Source of the DNA: Spirosoma fluviale
GTDB lineage: Bacteria; Bacteroidota; Bacteroidia; Cytophagales; Spirosomataceae
Assembly (NCBI GenBank): GCA_945906915.1
Contig: CAMDSI010000067.1
Location: 1 to 9,795, forward strand
Direction: 5' to 3'
Length of the DNA stretch: 9,795 bases
The notes under the pieces are model-generated. The model saw only the letters and a list, made by a program, of their open reading frames with translations, was not told where the DNA came from and did no database searches. Shown here in pieces: positions 1 to 5,960 of this stretch (position 1 is the stretch's first letter; every line of letters starts with the position of its first letter). A program made the translations under genes and the position numbers.

Positions 1-450
1 GATTTAGCGCGTAACGATTTAAGTCGTTCGGCAGATAATGTCAAAGTGGAGACGTTTAAAGAAGTACAATTCTTCTCGCACGTGATTCACTTGGTTTCTA
101 AAGTGACTGGGCACTTGCAAAAGGGAGTGAATCCTCTCCAAATGGTAGCCGATACGTTCCCAGCTGGAACTTTGAGTGGTGCACCTAAACACAATGCCAT
201 GACCATCATCAACCGTTTAGAGCCTACGAATCGGGCTATTTACGGCGGGGCGATCGGTTTTATGGATTTCGAAGGCAATTTCAATCACGCCATCGCGATT
301 CGTACGTTTTTAAGTAAAGGAGACACCTTGTTTTTCCAAGCGGGCATGGGCGTAGTCGCTAAGTCCGTGGTGGAAAGTGAGATGCAGGAAATTCACAATA
401 AATTAGCCGCCTTGCGCAGAGCATTAGAGGTAGCAGAAAACTTAGCTTAA
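1..450 (+). CDS. trpE: Anthranilate synthase component I, 3' part (partial, runs off left edge)
   Basis: Component I of anthranilate synthase converts chorismate plus ammonia (supplied by TrpG) to anthranilate, the first committed step of cytosolic tryptophan synthesis. The reading frame is open from the first base; the visible 149 residues are the end of the chorismate-binding domain of a protein normally about 460-520 residues long. The segment opens with the family motif DLARNDLSR (residues 1-9 of the fragment). It is followed by PAGTLSGAPK, by GGAIGFMDFEGNFNHAIAIRTF-type sequence typical of the chorismate-utilising core, and by a final QAGMGVVAKSVVESEMQE region whose glutamates correspond to the Mg-binding end of the active site. 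A GTG at position 46 is internal, not a start. TrpG follows 4 nt after the stop, as expected for the two-subunit enzyme. The related PabB is possible in principle, but the complete trp operon downstream makes TrpE nearly certain. Confidence 0.96.
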   Translation, partial: DLARNDLSRSADNVKVETFKEVQFFSHVIHLVSKVTGHLQKGVNPLQMVADTFPAGTLSGAPKHNAMTIINRLEPTNRAIYGGAIGFMDFEGNFNHAIAIRTFLSKGDTLFFQAGMGVVAKSVVESEMQEIHNKLAALRRALEVAENLA

Positions 451-454
451 GGAC

Positions 455-1018
455 ATGAAAGTATTGGTAATAGATAATTACGATTCCTTTGTTTACAATC
501 TGGTCTACCTGTTGAAGGAATTAGGCGCAGAGGTGGACGTGTTTCGCAATGATAAAATTTCCCTTGAGGAAGTGGGTAAATACGATCAAATCTTGTTGTC
601 GCCGGGTCCAGGGATTCCGTCGGAAGCGGGGATTATGATGGATTTATTGAAAGAATATAAGTCGACCAAAAAAATTCTAGGCGTTTGCCTGGGGCATCAA
701 GCGATTGCGGAGGCTTTTGGCTCTCAATTAAATAATATGGGCGAGGTTTTGCACGGGGTAACCACCGAATGTGTGGTGACAGATGCGAGCGAACGCTTGT
801 TTTTGGATATTCCATCGCGCTTCGAAGTATGCCGTTACCATTCGTGGACGGTGGTTCCTTCGAGCATGCCGAGCGATTTAAAGATTACGGCGGAAGATGA
901 TAAAGGCTTTGTTTTAGCGGAGGCGCATTCGAAATACGATGTGCGCGGGGTGCAATTCCACCCGGAGGCGTTTTTAACGCAACATGGATTGCAAATGATC
1001 AAAAATTGGATGAAATAA
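455..1018 (+). CDS. trpG: Anthranilate synthase component II, glutamine amidotransferase
   Basis: This is the class I glutamine amidotransferase subunit, which hydrolyses glutamine and passes ammonia to TrpE. The 187 residues are a normal stand-alone TrpG length, with no fusion to TrpE or TrpD. The class I triad is visible: the nucleophile Cys78 in GVCLGHQ, and His169 and Glu171 in GVQFHPEA. The oxyanion-region motif LLSPGPGIPSEAG is at about 47-59 and the HSW motif at 129-131. The protein starts MKVLVIDNYDSFVYNL, which is diagnostic of TrpG/PabA. The ATG lies 4 nt after the trpE stop with AAGGA close upstream, one of the few Shine-Dalgarno-like sequences in the operon. The same subunit may also serve PabB in folate synthesis; whether a separate pabA exists cannot be seen here. 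Confidence 0.97.
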   Translation: MKVLVIDNYDSFVYNLVYLLKELGAEVDVFRNDKISLEEVGKYDQILLSPGPGIPSEAGIMMDLLKEYKSTKKILGVCLGHQAIAEAFGSQLNNMGEVLHGVTTECVVTDASERLFLDIPSRFEVCRYHSWTVVPSSMPSDLKITAEDDKGFVLAEAHSKYDVRGVQFHPEAFLTQHGLQMIKNWMK

Positions 1019-1020
1019 GA

Positions 1021-2010
1021 ATGAAAGATAGTTTAAATAGACGCGTTGCGGGGGAATCATTATCAGAGAATGAGGCAAGAGAAATTATGTTGCGCATAGG
1101 GCAAGGGGAGATTAATCCCAGCCAAATCGCCTCTTTTCTTTCGTCCTATTGGTTCAATCCGATTCAAGTAGATGAGCTGAAAGGATTCGTTTCGGCGATG
1201 TTAGATTTAGCGGTTACGGTAGATTTATCGGAGTTTGACGCCATGGATGTGTGTGGTACCGGTGGCGATGGAAAAGATACGTTTAACATTTCAACCACCT
1301 CGTCCTTCATTATTGTAGGTGCAGGCCAAAAAATCGCCAAACACGGTAATCACGGCGTTTCCTCTTCGGTAGGGTCGTCGACGGTTTTGGAGTTTTTGGG
1401 ATTGAAATTCAATAATGATCCTAAGATTTTGAAACGCAAGATGGAAACGTCGGGCATGTGCTTCTTGCACGCACCACTTTTTCATCCAGCCATGCGCTTC
1501 GTGGGGCCTATACGCAAGGAATTAGGGATGAAGACCTTCTTTAATTTACTAGGGCCTTTGTTAAATCCGGCCAAAGTAACGAAGCAAATTTCTGGTGTCT
1601 ATTCACTTGAAGCCTTTCAATTATATGAAGGATTTTTCGCGGGCTCTGGCAAACAATATGGAATCGTATATGCCGAAGACGGTTATGACGAAATTTCCTT
1701 AACCTCGGCCTTTCGTTTAACAACCCCAGTTGGGGCATCTATCTACAATCCAGGAGATATTGGCTGCGAAGTCGTGGCACAATCTGAGTTGTTCGGAGGT
1801 TCTACTGCAGAGGCATCAGCGAATATGTTATATAAGATTTTACAGCGCGAAGGCACCCCTGCTCAAACGCAAGCGGTTTTAGCGAATGCGGGGGCTGGAT
1901 TGTATGTCGCAGGCAAGGCGGGGAGCTTAGTGGAAGGTTATGCCTTAGCGAAGGAATCCTTAGAAAGTGGTCGTGCTTTCCAGGCCTTCAAGAAATTTAT
2001 AATGGATTAA
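1021..2010 (+). CDS. trpD: Anthranilate phosphoribosyltransferase
   Basis: Transfers the phosphoribosyl group of PRPP to anthranilate, giving phosphoribosyl-anthranilate. I take the ATG at 1021 (329 residues, 2 nt after the trpG stop) rather than an in-frame TTG at 1006 inside trpG, because it fits the tight spacing of the operon and the usual family length of about 330-345. Visible motifs: PRPP/Mg loop CGTGGDG (78-84), NIST (89-92), KHGN (107-110), FNLLGPLLNPA (173-184) and the metal-binding Asp-Glu pair in EDGYDEIS (about 223-224). Lys107, His108, Arg165 and Pro179 match anthranilate-site residues known from the Sulfolobus enzyme. After KHGN the usual R-x-V-S-S reads HGVSSSVGSSTVLE, a variation I believe is common in Bacteroidota. 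No fusion to TrpG or TrpC. Confidence 0.97.
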   Translation: MKDSLNRRVAGESLSENEAREIMLRIGQGEINPSQIASFLSSYWFNPIQVDELKGFVSAMLDLAVTVDLSEFDAMDVCGTGGDGKDTFNISTTSSFIIVGAGQKIAKHGNHGVSSSVGSSTVLEFLGLKFNNDPKILKRKMETSGMCFLHAPLFHPAMRFVGPIRKELGMKTFFNLLGPLLNPAKVTKQISGVYSLEAFQLYEGFFAGSGKQYGIVYAEDGYDEISLTSAFRLTTPVGASIYNPGDIGCEVVAQSELFGGSTAEASANMLYKILQREGTPAQTQAVLANAGAGLYVAGKAGSLVEGYALAKESLESGRAFQAFKKFIMD

Positions 2011-2011
2011 G

Positions 2012-2794
2012 ATGAGCATATTAGACCAAATCATATCCACCAAAAGACAGGAAGTGGCCGCTTGTAAAGCACGCATCACGACTGCGCAGCTTGAAAAACA
2101 AGGATTTTTTGCGCGTGCTTGTCATTCTTTGTCTATGTCTTTAGTTCAGCCAGCTTCCACGGGAGTCATTGCTGAATTTAAGCGACAATCACCCTCGAAA
2201 GGAATCATCAATGATCGTTTAGGGGTGGATGTCGTTACACGAGGATATGTGGAGGCGGGAGCGGTTTGTTTATCGGTGTTGACGGATGAATCCTATTTTG
2301 GCGGAACCTATGCTGATTTTGAATTAGCTCGTCGTACTAATCCGAATACGCCCATTTTGCGCAAGGATTTCATGATTGATGAATACCAAATCATCGAAGC
2401 GAAATCCATGGGAGCTGATGTCATTTTATTAATTGCAGCAGCTTTAAGTCCATCCGAAATCAAAACATTAGGAACGCTAGCGCGTTCATTAGGTATGGAA
2501 ACTCTACTCGAGGTGCACGATCAAGAAGAATTGGATCGTTCCCTAGGAGATTATATTTCCGTGGTAGGTGTGAATAACCGAAACCTGAAGAATTTCTCCG
2601 AGCAAAACGTGGAGGCTTCGAAGGTTTTGGCAGATAAAATACCAGCGCAATTCGTCAAAGTTTCCGAGAGTTGCATTTCTGGACCTGAGATTATTACTGA
2701 ATTAAAAACCTATGGTTACCGCGGATTTTTGATAGGCGAAAGCTTCATGAAGACTGATAATCCGGGGAAAGCCTTAAGCGAATTTATACGATAG
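2012..2794 (+). CDS. trpC: Indole-3-glycerol phosphate synthase
   Basis: Closes the indole ring: carboxyphenylamino-deoxyribulose phosphate becomes indole-3-glycerol phosphate, CO2 and water. It is a (beta/alpha)8-barrel of 260 residues, the normal length for a monofunctional enzyme. Catalytic and ligand residues are all present: Glu55 and Lys57 in AEFKRQSPSKG (54-64), Lys118 in LRKDF, Glu167 in LLEVHD, Asn188 in GVNNRNL, and Glu219-Ser220 in VSESCISG. The last motif has Cys where SESGI is more usual. The N-terminal MSILDQIISTKRQEV helix is typical of the family. The ATG is 1 nt after the trpD stop, in the sequence TAAGATG. TrpF follows as a separate gene, unlike the TrpC-TrpF fusion of enteric bacteria. 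Confidence 0.97.
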   Translation: MSILDQIISTKRQEVAACKARITTAQLEKQGFFARACHSLSMSLVQPASTGVIAEFKRQSPSKGIINDRLGVDVVTRGYVEAGAVCLSVLTDESYFGGTYADFELARRTNPNTPILRKDFMIDEYQIIEAKSMGADVILLIAAALSPSEIKTLGTLARSLGMETLLEVHDQEELDRSLGDYISVVGVNNRNLKNFSEQNVEASKVLADKIPAQFVKVSESCISGPEIITELKTYGYRGFLIGESFMKTDNPGKALSEFIR

Positions 2795-2796
2795 GA

Positions 2797-3393
2797 ATGA
2801 TGCGCTGGAAAGTATGTGGCATGCGGGAACCCAACAATATCCAAGAAGTAGCGGCTTTAGGGCCGGACTTTATGGGGTTTATTTGGGCATCTAAATCGCC
2901 ACGTTATGTAGGCGCAGATTTTGTGATTCCTGCATTGCCTGAAAAAACGAAGGCGGTAGGGGTGTTTGTGAATGAATCCACAGATACCATTATTGCTCTT
3001 TCGAAAAAAGCTGGATTTTCTTACGTGCAATTGCATGGTGAAGAATCTCAAAAAGAAATAGACGCCTTGCACACTGCCGGATTACACGTAATCAAGGCGA
3101 TTAGTGTGGGTTCTGCGGCAGATTTTGATCTGAAGGACACACCGGATTTCTATCTATTCGATACGAAAAAAGGAACGCAAGTTGGGGGAACTGGGGAGCA
3201 GTTTGACTGGTCACTTTTAGTGAATTATAAGCTGGATGTTCCCTATTTTTTAGCGGGAGGTTTGCAAGTGGAAGATGTGCAGAAGGTGAAGAATTTTCCG
3301 GGCTTATACGCTTTGGACTTTAATAGTAAACTCGAAGTGAGTCCTGGATTAAAGGATGTCGAGAAGGTAAAAGAACTAGTAAAACAACAATAG
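2797..3393 (+). CDS. trpF: Phosphoribosylanthranilate isomerase
   Basis: Catalyses the Amadori rearrangement of phosphoribosyl-anthranilate to carboxyphenylamino-deoxyribulose phosphate, the substrate of TrpC. It is a small TIM barrel of 198 residues. The general-base Cys7 lies in KVCGMRE, and the general-acid Asp122 in LFDTKKGTQVGGTGEQFDW. Further family motifs are GFIWASKSPRYV (27-38), AVGVFVNES, VQLHGEES (77-84), the phosphate-binding FLAGGL (151-156) and LDFNSKLEVSPGLKD (173-187). The last motif is usually LDVNSG.E.SPG.KD, so Phe175 and Lys178 are mild departures. Two consecutive ATG codons (2797 and 2800) could both start; the first is used. It begins 2 nt after trpC and ends 2 nt before trpB, so expression almost certainly depends on the operon transcript. 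Confidence 0.96.
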   Translation: MMRWKVCGMREPNNIQEVAALGPDFMGFIWASKSPRYVGADFVIPALPEKTKAVGVFVNESTDTIIALSKKAGFSYVQLHGEESQKEIDALHTAGLHVIKAISVGSAADFDLKDTPDFYLFDTKKGTQVGGTGEQFDWSLLVNYKLDVPYFLAGGLQVEDVQKVKNFPGLYALDFNSKLEVSPGLKDVEKVKELVKQQ

Positions 3394-3395
3394 AT

Positions 3396-4583
3396 ATGTC
3401 ATTTCAAGTAGATGAGCAGGGGTATTACGGAAATTTTGGAGGAGCTTTTATCCCCGAAATGTTGTACCCAAATGTGGAAGAATTACGTTCCCGTTATTTA
3501 GATATCATAGCCGATCCTGTGTTTCAGGCAGAGTACGATGCCTTGTTAAAAGATTTTGTGGGTCGACCTACGCCATTATTTAAGGCGGAGCGTTTGTCAG
3601 CTAAATACAACACGAAAATTTATTTAAAACGCGAAGATTTGTGTCACACAGGGGCGCATAAAGTGAATAATACGGTAGGCCAAATCCTGGTAGCGAAACG
3701 CTTGGGCAAAAATAAAATTGTTGCAGAAACGGGTGCCGGCCAACACGGCGTGGCGACAGCTACGGTTTGTGCCTTAATGGGCATGGAATGTATTGTGTAC
3801 ATGGGTGCTATCGACATCGAAAGACAAGCCCCGAACGTGGCGCGCATGCGAATGCTAGGCGCTCAAGTGGTGGCCGCAAAATCGGGTTCACAAACCTTAA
3901 AGGATGCGACAAATGAGGCGATGAGACACTGGATTAATCATCCGGTTGATACGCATTATATCATCGGTTCCGTAGTGGGGCCACACCCTTATCCAGACAT
4001 GGTGGCACGTTTTCAATCCATCATTTCAGCTGAAATACGCACACAATTACAAGAAAAAGAAGGCAGAGATTACCCCGATTACGTGATTGCTTGCGTAGGT
4101 GGTGGTTCGAATGCAGCAGGTGCTTTTTACCATTTTCTAGACGAACCCCGCACGGCATTAATTGCCGCGGAGGCAGCAGGTAAAGGAGTGAATTCAGGCC
4201 ATTCTGCTGCCACGACTTTCTTAGGTAAATCAGGCGTATTACATGGAAGTAAGAGTTTGTTAATGCAGACAGAAGATGGCCAGGTGATCGAACCCTATTC
4301 GATTTCGGCAGGTTTAGATTACCCAGGAATTGGGCCTATGCATGCGCATTTATTCGAATCAGGTCGTGGAAAATTTTATGGTATCACGGATGAGGAGGCT
4401 TTAGTCGCAGCCGTAGAATGCTCTCAGCTGGAAGGTATTATTCCGGCTTTGGAGACGGCGCATGCTTTGGCCGTATTCGAAAAATTACAAGCAAAACCGA
4501 ATGAGATTGTAGTGGTAAACCTTTCAGGTAGAGGAGATAAGGATTTAGCTACTTACCAAAACCGTTTAAAATTGAATGACTAA
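3396..4583 (+). CDS. trpB: Tryptophan synthase beta chain
   Basis: The PLP-dependent beta subunit condenses indole with L-serine to give L-tryptophan, working in an alpha2-beta2 complex with TrpA through an indole tunnel. At 395 residues it is the standard TrpB1 type. PLP is bound by Lys89 in HTGAHKVNNT. Other residues seen: Glu111 in AETGAGQHG, the cofactor-phosphate loop GGGSNA (235-240), the substrate-side motif IGPMHAHLFESGRG and the C-terminal NLSGRGDKD (375-383) with the pyridine-nitrogen serine. The N-terminus YYGNFGGAFIPEML is also characteristic. The start is 2 nt after the trpF stop. The 3' end either overlaps trpA by 8 nt or precedes it by 1 nt, depending on which trpA start is used, consistent with translational coupling of the two subunits. 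Confidence 0.98.
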   Translation: MSFQVDEQGYYGNFGGAFIPEMLYPNVEELRSRYLDIIADPVFQAEYDALLKDFVGRPTPLFKAERLSAKYNTKIYLKREDLCHTGAHKVNNTVGQILVAKRLGKNKIVAETGAGQHGVATATVCALMGMECIVYMGAIDIERQAPNVARMRMLGAQVVAAKSGSQTLKDATNEAMRHWINHPVDTHYIIGSVVGPHPYPDMVARFQSIISAEIRTQLQEKEGRDYPDYVIACVGGGSNAAGAFYHFLDEPRTALIAAEAAGKGVNSGHSAATTFLGKSGVLHGSKSLLMQTEDGQVIEPYSISAGLDYPGIGPMHAHLFESGRGKFYGITDEEALVAAVECSQLEGIIPALETAHALAVFEKLQAKPNEIVVVNLSGRGDKDLATYQNRLKLND

Positions 4584-4584
4584 G

Positions 4585-5364
4585 ATGAACCGAATTTCTG
4601 CCCTATTCTCCAAGGCTAAAGAGCCTATTTTGAATGTCTATACCACGGCGGGATATCCACATTTCGAAGATACGATGACGGTTTTAACCGCTCTGCAAGA
4701 AGGGGGAGTAGATATCATCGAAATTGGAATGCCCTATTCTGATCCAGTTGCAGATGGGGAAACCATTCAGCAATCAAATCAAGCGTCGCTAGATCAAGGG
4801 ATGAGTGTAGCGCATTTGTTTACGCAATTAAAAGATTTACGTCAAACTATCACCGTTCCAGTGCTTTTAATGGGCTATATCAATCCGGTTTTACAATACG
4901 GGGTGGAGGCATTTTGTGCCAAATGTGCCGCGATAGGCATCGATGGATTAATTCTTCCTGATTTACCGATGGCAGAATATGAGCGAGAATACAAGGCAAT
5001 TTTTGAAGCGCATGGCCTATTTAATATCTTTTTAATCACTCCTCAAACGACCGATGAGCGTATTCGTCACATCGATTCCGTTTCCAAAGGATTCATCTAC
5101 ATGGTTTCCTCTGCGAGTACAACGGGAGCGAAAACAGGTATTTCATCCGATCAAGAGACTTATTTCGAACGTATTGCGTCGATGAACTTACAAAACCCTC
5201 GCTTAATTGGCTTTGGTATTTCTGATCATTCGAGTTTTATGAAAGCATCTAAAAACGCGTCTGGAGCCATCATTGGTAGCGCTTTCGTGAAGTTAATTGG
5301 GCAAGCGACTGACCTTCGGGCTGAAATAGTTGATTTTGTTCAGTCAATTAAAGGTAAAAAGTAG
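4585..5364 (+). CDS. trpA: Tryptophan synthase alpha chain
   Basis: The alpha subunit cleaves indole-3-glycerol phosphate to indole and glyceraldehyde 3-phosphate and channels indole to TrpB. It is a TIM barrel of 259 residues from the chosen start. The catalytic pair is present: Glu46 in IEIGMPYSDP and Asp57 in VADGETIQ. Other motifs are VYTTAGYP (18-25), LLMGYINPV, GLILPDLP (121-128), and the phosphate-binding GFGISD (209-214) and GSAF. I prefer the ATG at 4585, giving MNRISALF as in many Bacteroidota TrpA proteins and a 1-nt gap after trpB. An in-frame ATG at 4576 would add three residues (MTK) and overlap trpB by 8 nt, and cannot be excluded. This is the last gene of the operon; no convincing terminator lies between its stop and the rplS promoter. 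Confidence 0.97.
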   Translation: MNRISALFSKAKEPILNVYTTAGYPHFEDTMTVLTALQEGGVDIIEIGMPYSDPVADGETIQQSNQASLDQGMSVAHLFTQLKDLRQTITVPVLLMGYINPVLQYGVEAFCAKCAAIGIDGLILPDLPMAEYEREYKAIFEAHGLFNIFLITPQTTDERIRHIDSVSKGFIYMVSSASTTGAKTGISSDQETYFERIASMNLQNPRLIGFGISDHSSFMKASKNASGAIIGSAFVKLIGQATDLRAEIVDFVQSIKGKK

Positions 5365-5373
5365 GCAATTGTT

Positions 5374-5402
5374 TTTGGAAAGAAATATTTTTCCTATCTT
5401 TG
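5374..5402 (+). promoter_or_regulatory. Bacteroidota-type promoter of rplS
   Basis: The -7 box TATCTTTG at 5395-5402 is a perfect match to TANNTTTG, recognised by the primary sigma factor of Bacteroidota. A TTTG at 5374-5377 lies 17 nt upstream and fits the -33 element. Transcription should begin about 5-7 nt after the -7 box, near 5407-5409, giving a leader of roughly 67 nt. A weak AT-rich hairpin (5377-5394) falls within the spacer and has no U-tract, so I do not read it as a trp terminator. Confidence 0.75.
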
Positions 5403-5410
5403 CAACCCGA

Positions 5411-5451
5411 ATCAGACGATCTTATGCACAAGTGGGCCGCTAAGCGCTGAT
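5411..5451 (+). promoter_or_regulatory. Bulged hairpin in rplS 5' leader, candidate L19 autoregulatory element
   Basis: The leader RNA can fold into an extended helix of 13 Watson-Crick pairs. These are 5411-5415 with 5447-5451, 5417-5418 with 5445-5446, 5421-5424 with 5441-5444, and 5426-5427 with 5439-5440. The 3' arm GCTAAGCGCTGAT is uninterrupted. All bulges (A5416, A5419-T5420, T5425) lie on the 5' arm, and the loop is ACAAGTGGGCC (5428-5438). The helix would begin within a few bases of the predicted transcription start and ends 24 nt before the rplS ATG. It has no U-tract, so it is not a terminator. Leaders that bind the encoded ribosomal protein are known for several bacterial r-protein genes; that this one is such an element is inference from position and fold. 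I did not confirm a match to any described L19 leader family. Confidence 0.5.
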
Positions 5452-5475
5452 AATCATCCAAAATACATAGTTCAG

Positions 5476-5829
5476 ATGAGTGAATTAATTAAATTCGTAG
5501 AGCAAGAAAACGCAGCACGTAGAGGAGAGCATCCAGAATTCGCTGCTGGTGACACGGTTAACGTACACGTAAAAATTCGTGAAGGTAACAAAGAGCGTGT
5601 TCAGGTTTTCCAAGGTTTAGTAATCCAACGTAAAAATTCTGGTGCTGGTGAATCATTCACGGTACGTAAGATTTCTAATGGTATCGGTGTTGAGCGTATT
5701 TTCCCAATCTTGTCACCAAACGTGGACAAAATTGAAGTATTACGTCGTGGTAAAGTACGTCGTGCACGTTTATACTACATGCGTGGTAAGCAAGGAAAAG
5801 CGGCTCGTGTTAAAGAGAAGAAAAAATAG
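5476..5829 (+). CDS. rplS: 50S ribosomal protein L19
   Basis: L19 sits at the 30S-50S interface of the ribosome. The 117 residues match the family length of 115-120. The L19 signature runs through FAAGDTVNVHVKIREGNKERVQVFQGLVI (about 22-50), then FTVRKISNGIGVERIFP and the basic end VRRARLYYMRGKQGKAARVKEKKK. The start ATG is preceded by an AT-rich leader without a Shine-Dalgarno sequence, which is usual for highly expressed Bacteroidota genes. The base composition is marked by repeated CGT for Arg and GGT for Gly, fitting strong translational selection compared with the trp genes upstream. In many bacteria rplS sits with rpsP, rimM and trmD; here it stands alone behind trpA with its own promoter and terminator. 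Confidence 0.98.
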   Translation: MSELIKFVEQENAARRGEHPEFAAGDTVNVHVKIREGNKERVQVFQGLVIQRKNSGAGESFTVRKISNGIGVERIFPILSPNVDKIEVLRRGKVRRARLYYMRGKQGKAARVKEKKK

Positions 5830-5845
5830 GATAAGAAAAAATAGG
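5818..5845 (+). repeat. 13-nt tandem direct repeat duplicating the rplS stop region
   Basis: AAGAAAAAATAGG occurs at 5818-5830 and again at 5833-5845, a 15-nt period. The first copy contains the last lysine codons and TAG stop of rplS. Because 15 is a multiple of three, the second copy places another Lys-Lys-Lys-TAG in the same frame, so readthrough would add only Asp-Lys-Lys-Lys and four more codons' worth of sequence including the second stop. It is probably a slippage duplication in an A-rich tract. Confidence 0.7.
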
Positions 5846-5868
5846 TTTGAAATTTTTTATATAATAAG

Positions 5869-5898
5869 AAAGCTGTTCAGAAATGAGCAGCTTTTTTT
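5869..5898 (+). terminator. Intrinsic terminator of rplS
   Basis: AAAGCTG (5869-5875) pairs with CAGCTTT (5888-5894), extended by T5876-G5887, T5877-A5886 and C5878-G5885 to a 10-bp stem with a 6-nt loop (AGAAAT). Seven Ts follow from 5892 to 5898, the first three shared with the stem. It lies 40 nt after the rplS stop and ends the transcript before the promoter of the next gene. Confidence 0.85.
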
Positions 5899-5931
5899 AT
5901 GTCCACATATCAGTAATATCGGCTAGAATTT

Positions 5932-5939
5932 TACTTTTG
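5932..5939 (+). promoter_or_regulatory. -7 promoter box of the oxidoreductase pair
   Basis: TACTTTTG is a perfect TANNTTTG match, 21 nt before the ATG at 5961. No good TTG/TTTG -33 element is seen at the expected distance, so the promoter may be weaker or need an activator. The predicted start of transcription near 5945 leaves a leader of only about 16 nt, which is AT-rich and has no Shine-Dalgarno sequence. Confidence 0.55.
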
Positions 5940-5960
5940 TAGATAAATAAACCTATTTAA

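Noticed and set aside
1006..1020. TTG at 1006 as the trpD start
   Set aside because: It lies inside trpG and adds only five non-conserved residues; the ATG at 1021 fits the 1-4 nt spacing seen across the operon.
5377..5394. GGAAAGA/TTTTTCC hairpin as a trpA terminator
   Set aside because: Only 7 weak pairs including a G-T, a 4-nt AT loop, and no U-tract after it; it overlaps the rplS promoter spacer and is better explained as AT-rich promoter sequence.
5642..5926. A 94-codon open frame overlapping rplS and its terminator
   Set aside because: It lies in another frame of rplS and crosses the rplS terminator; its translation has no recognisable features.
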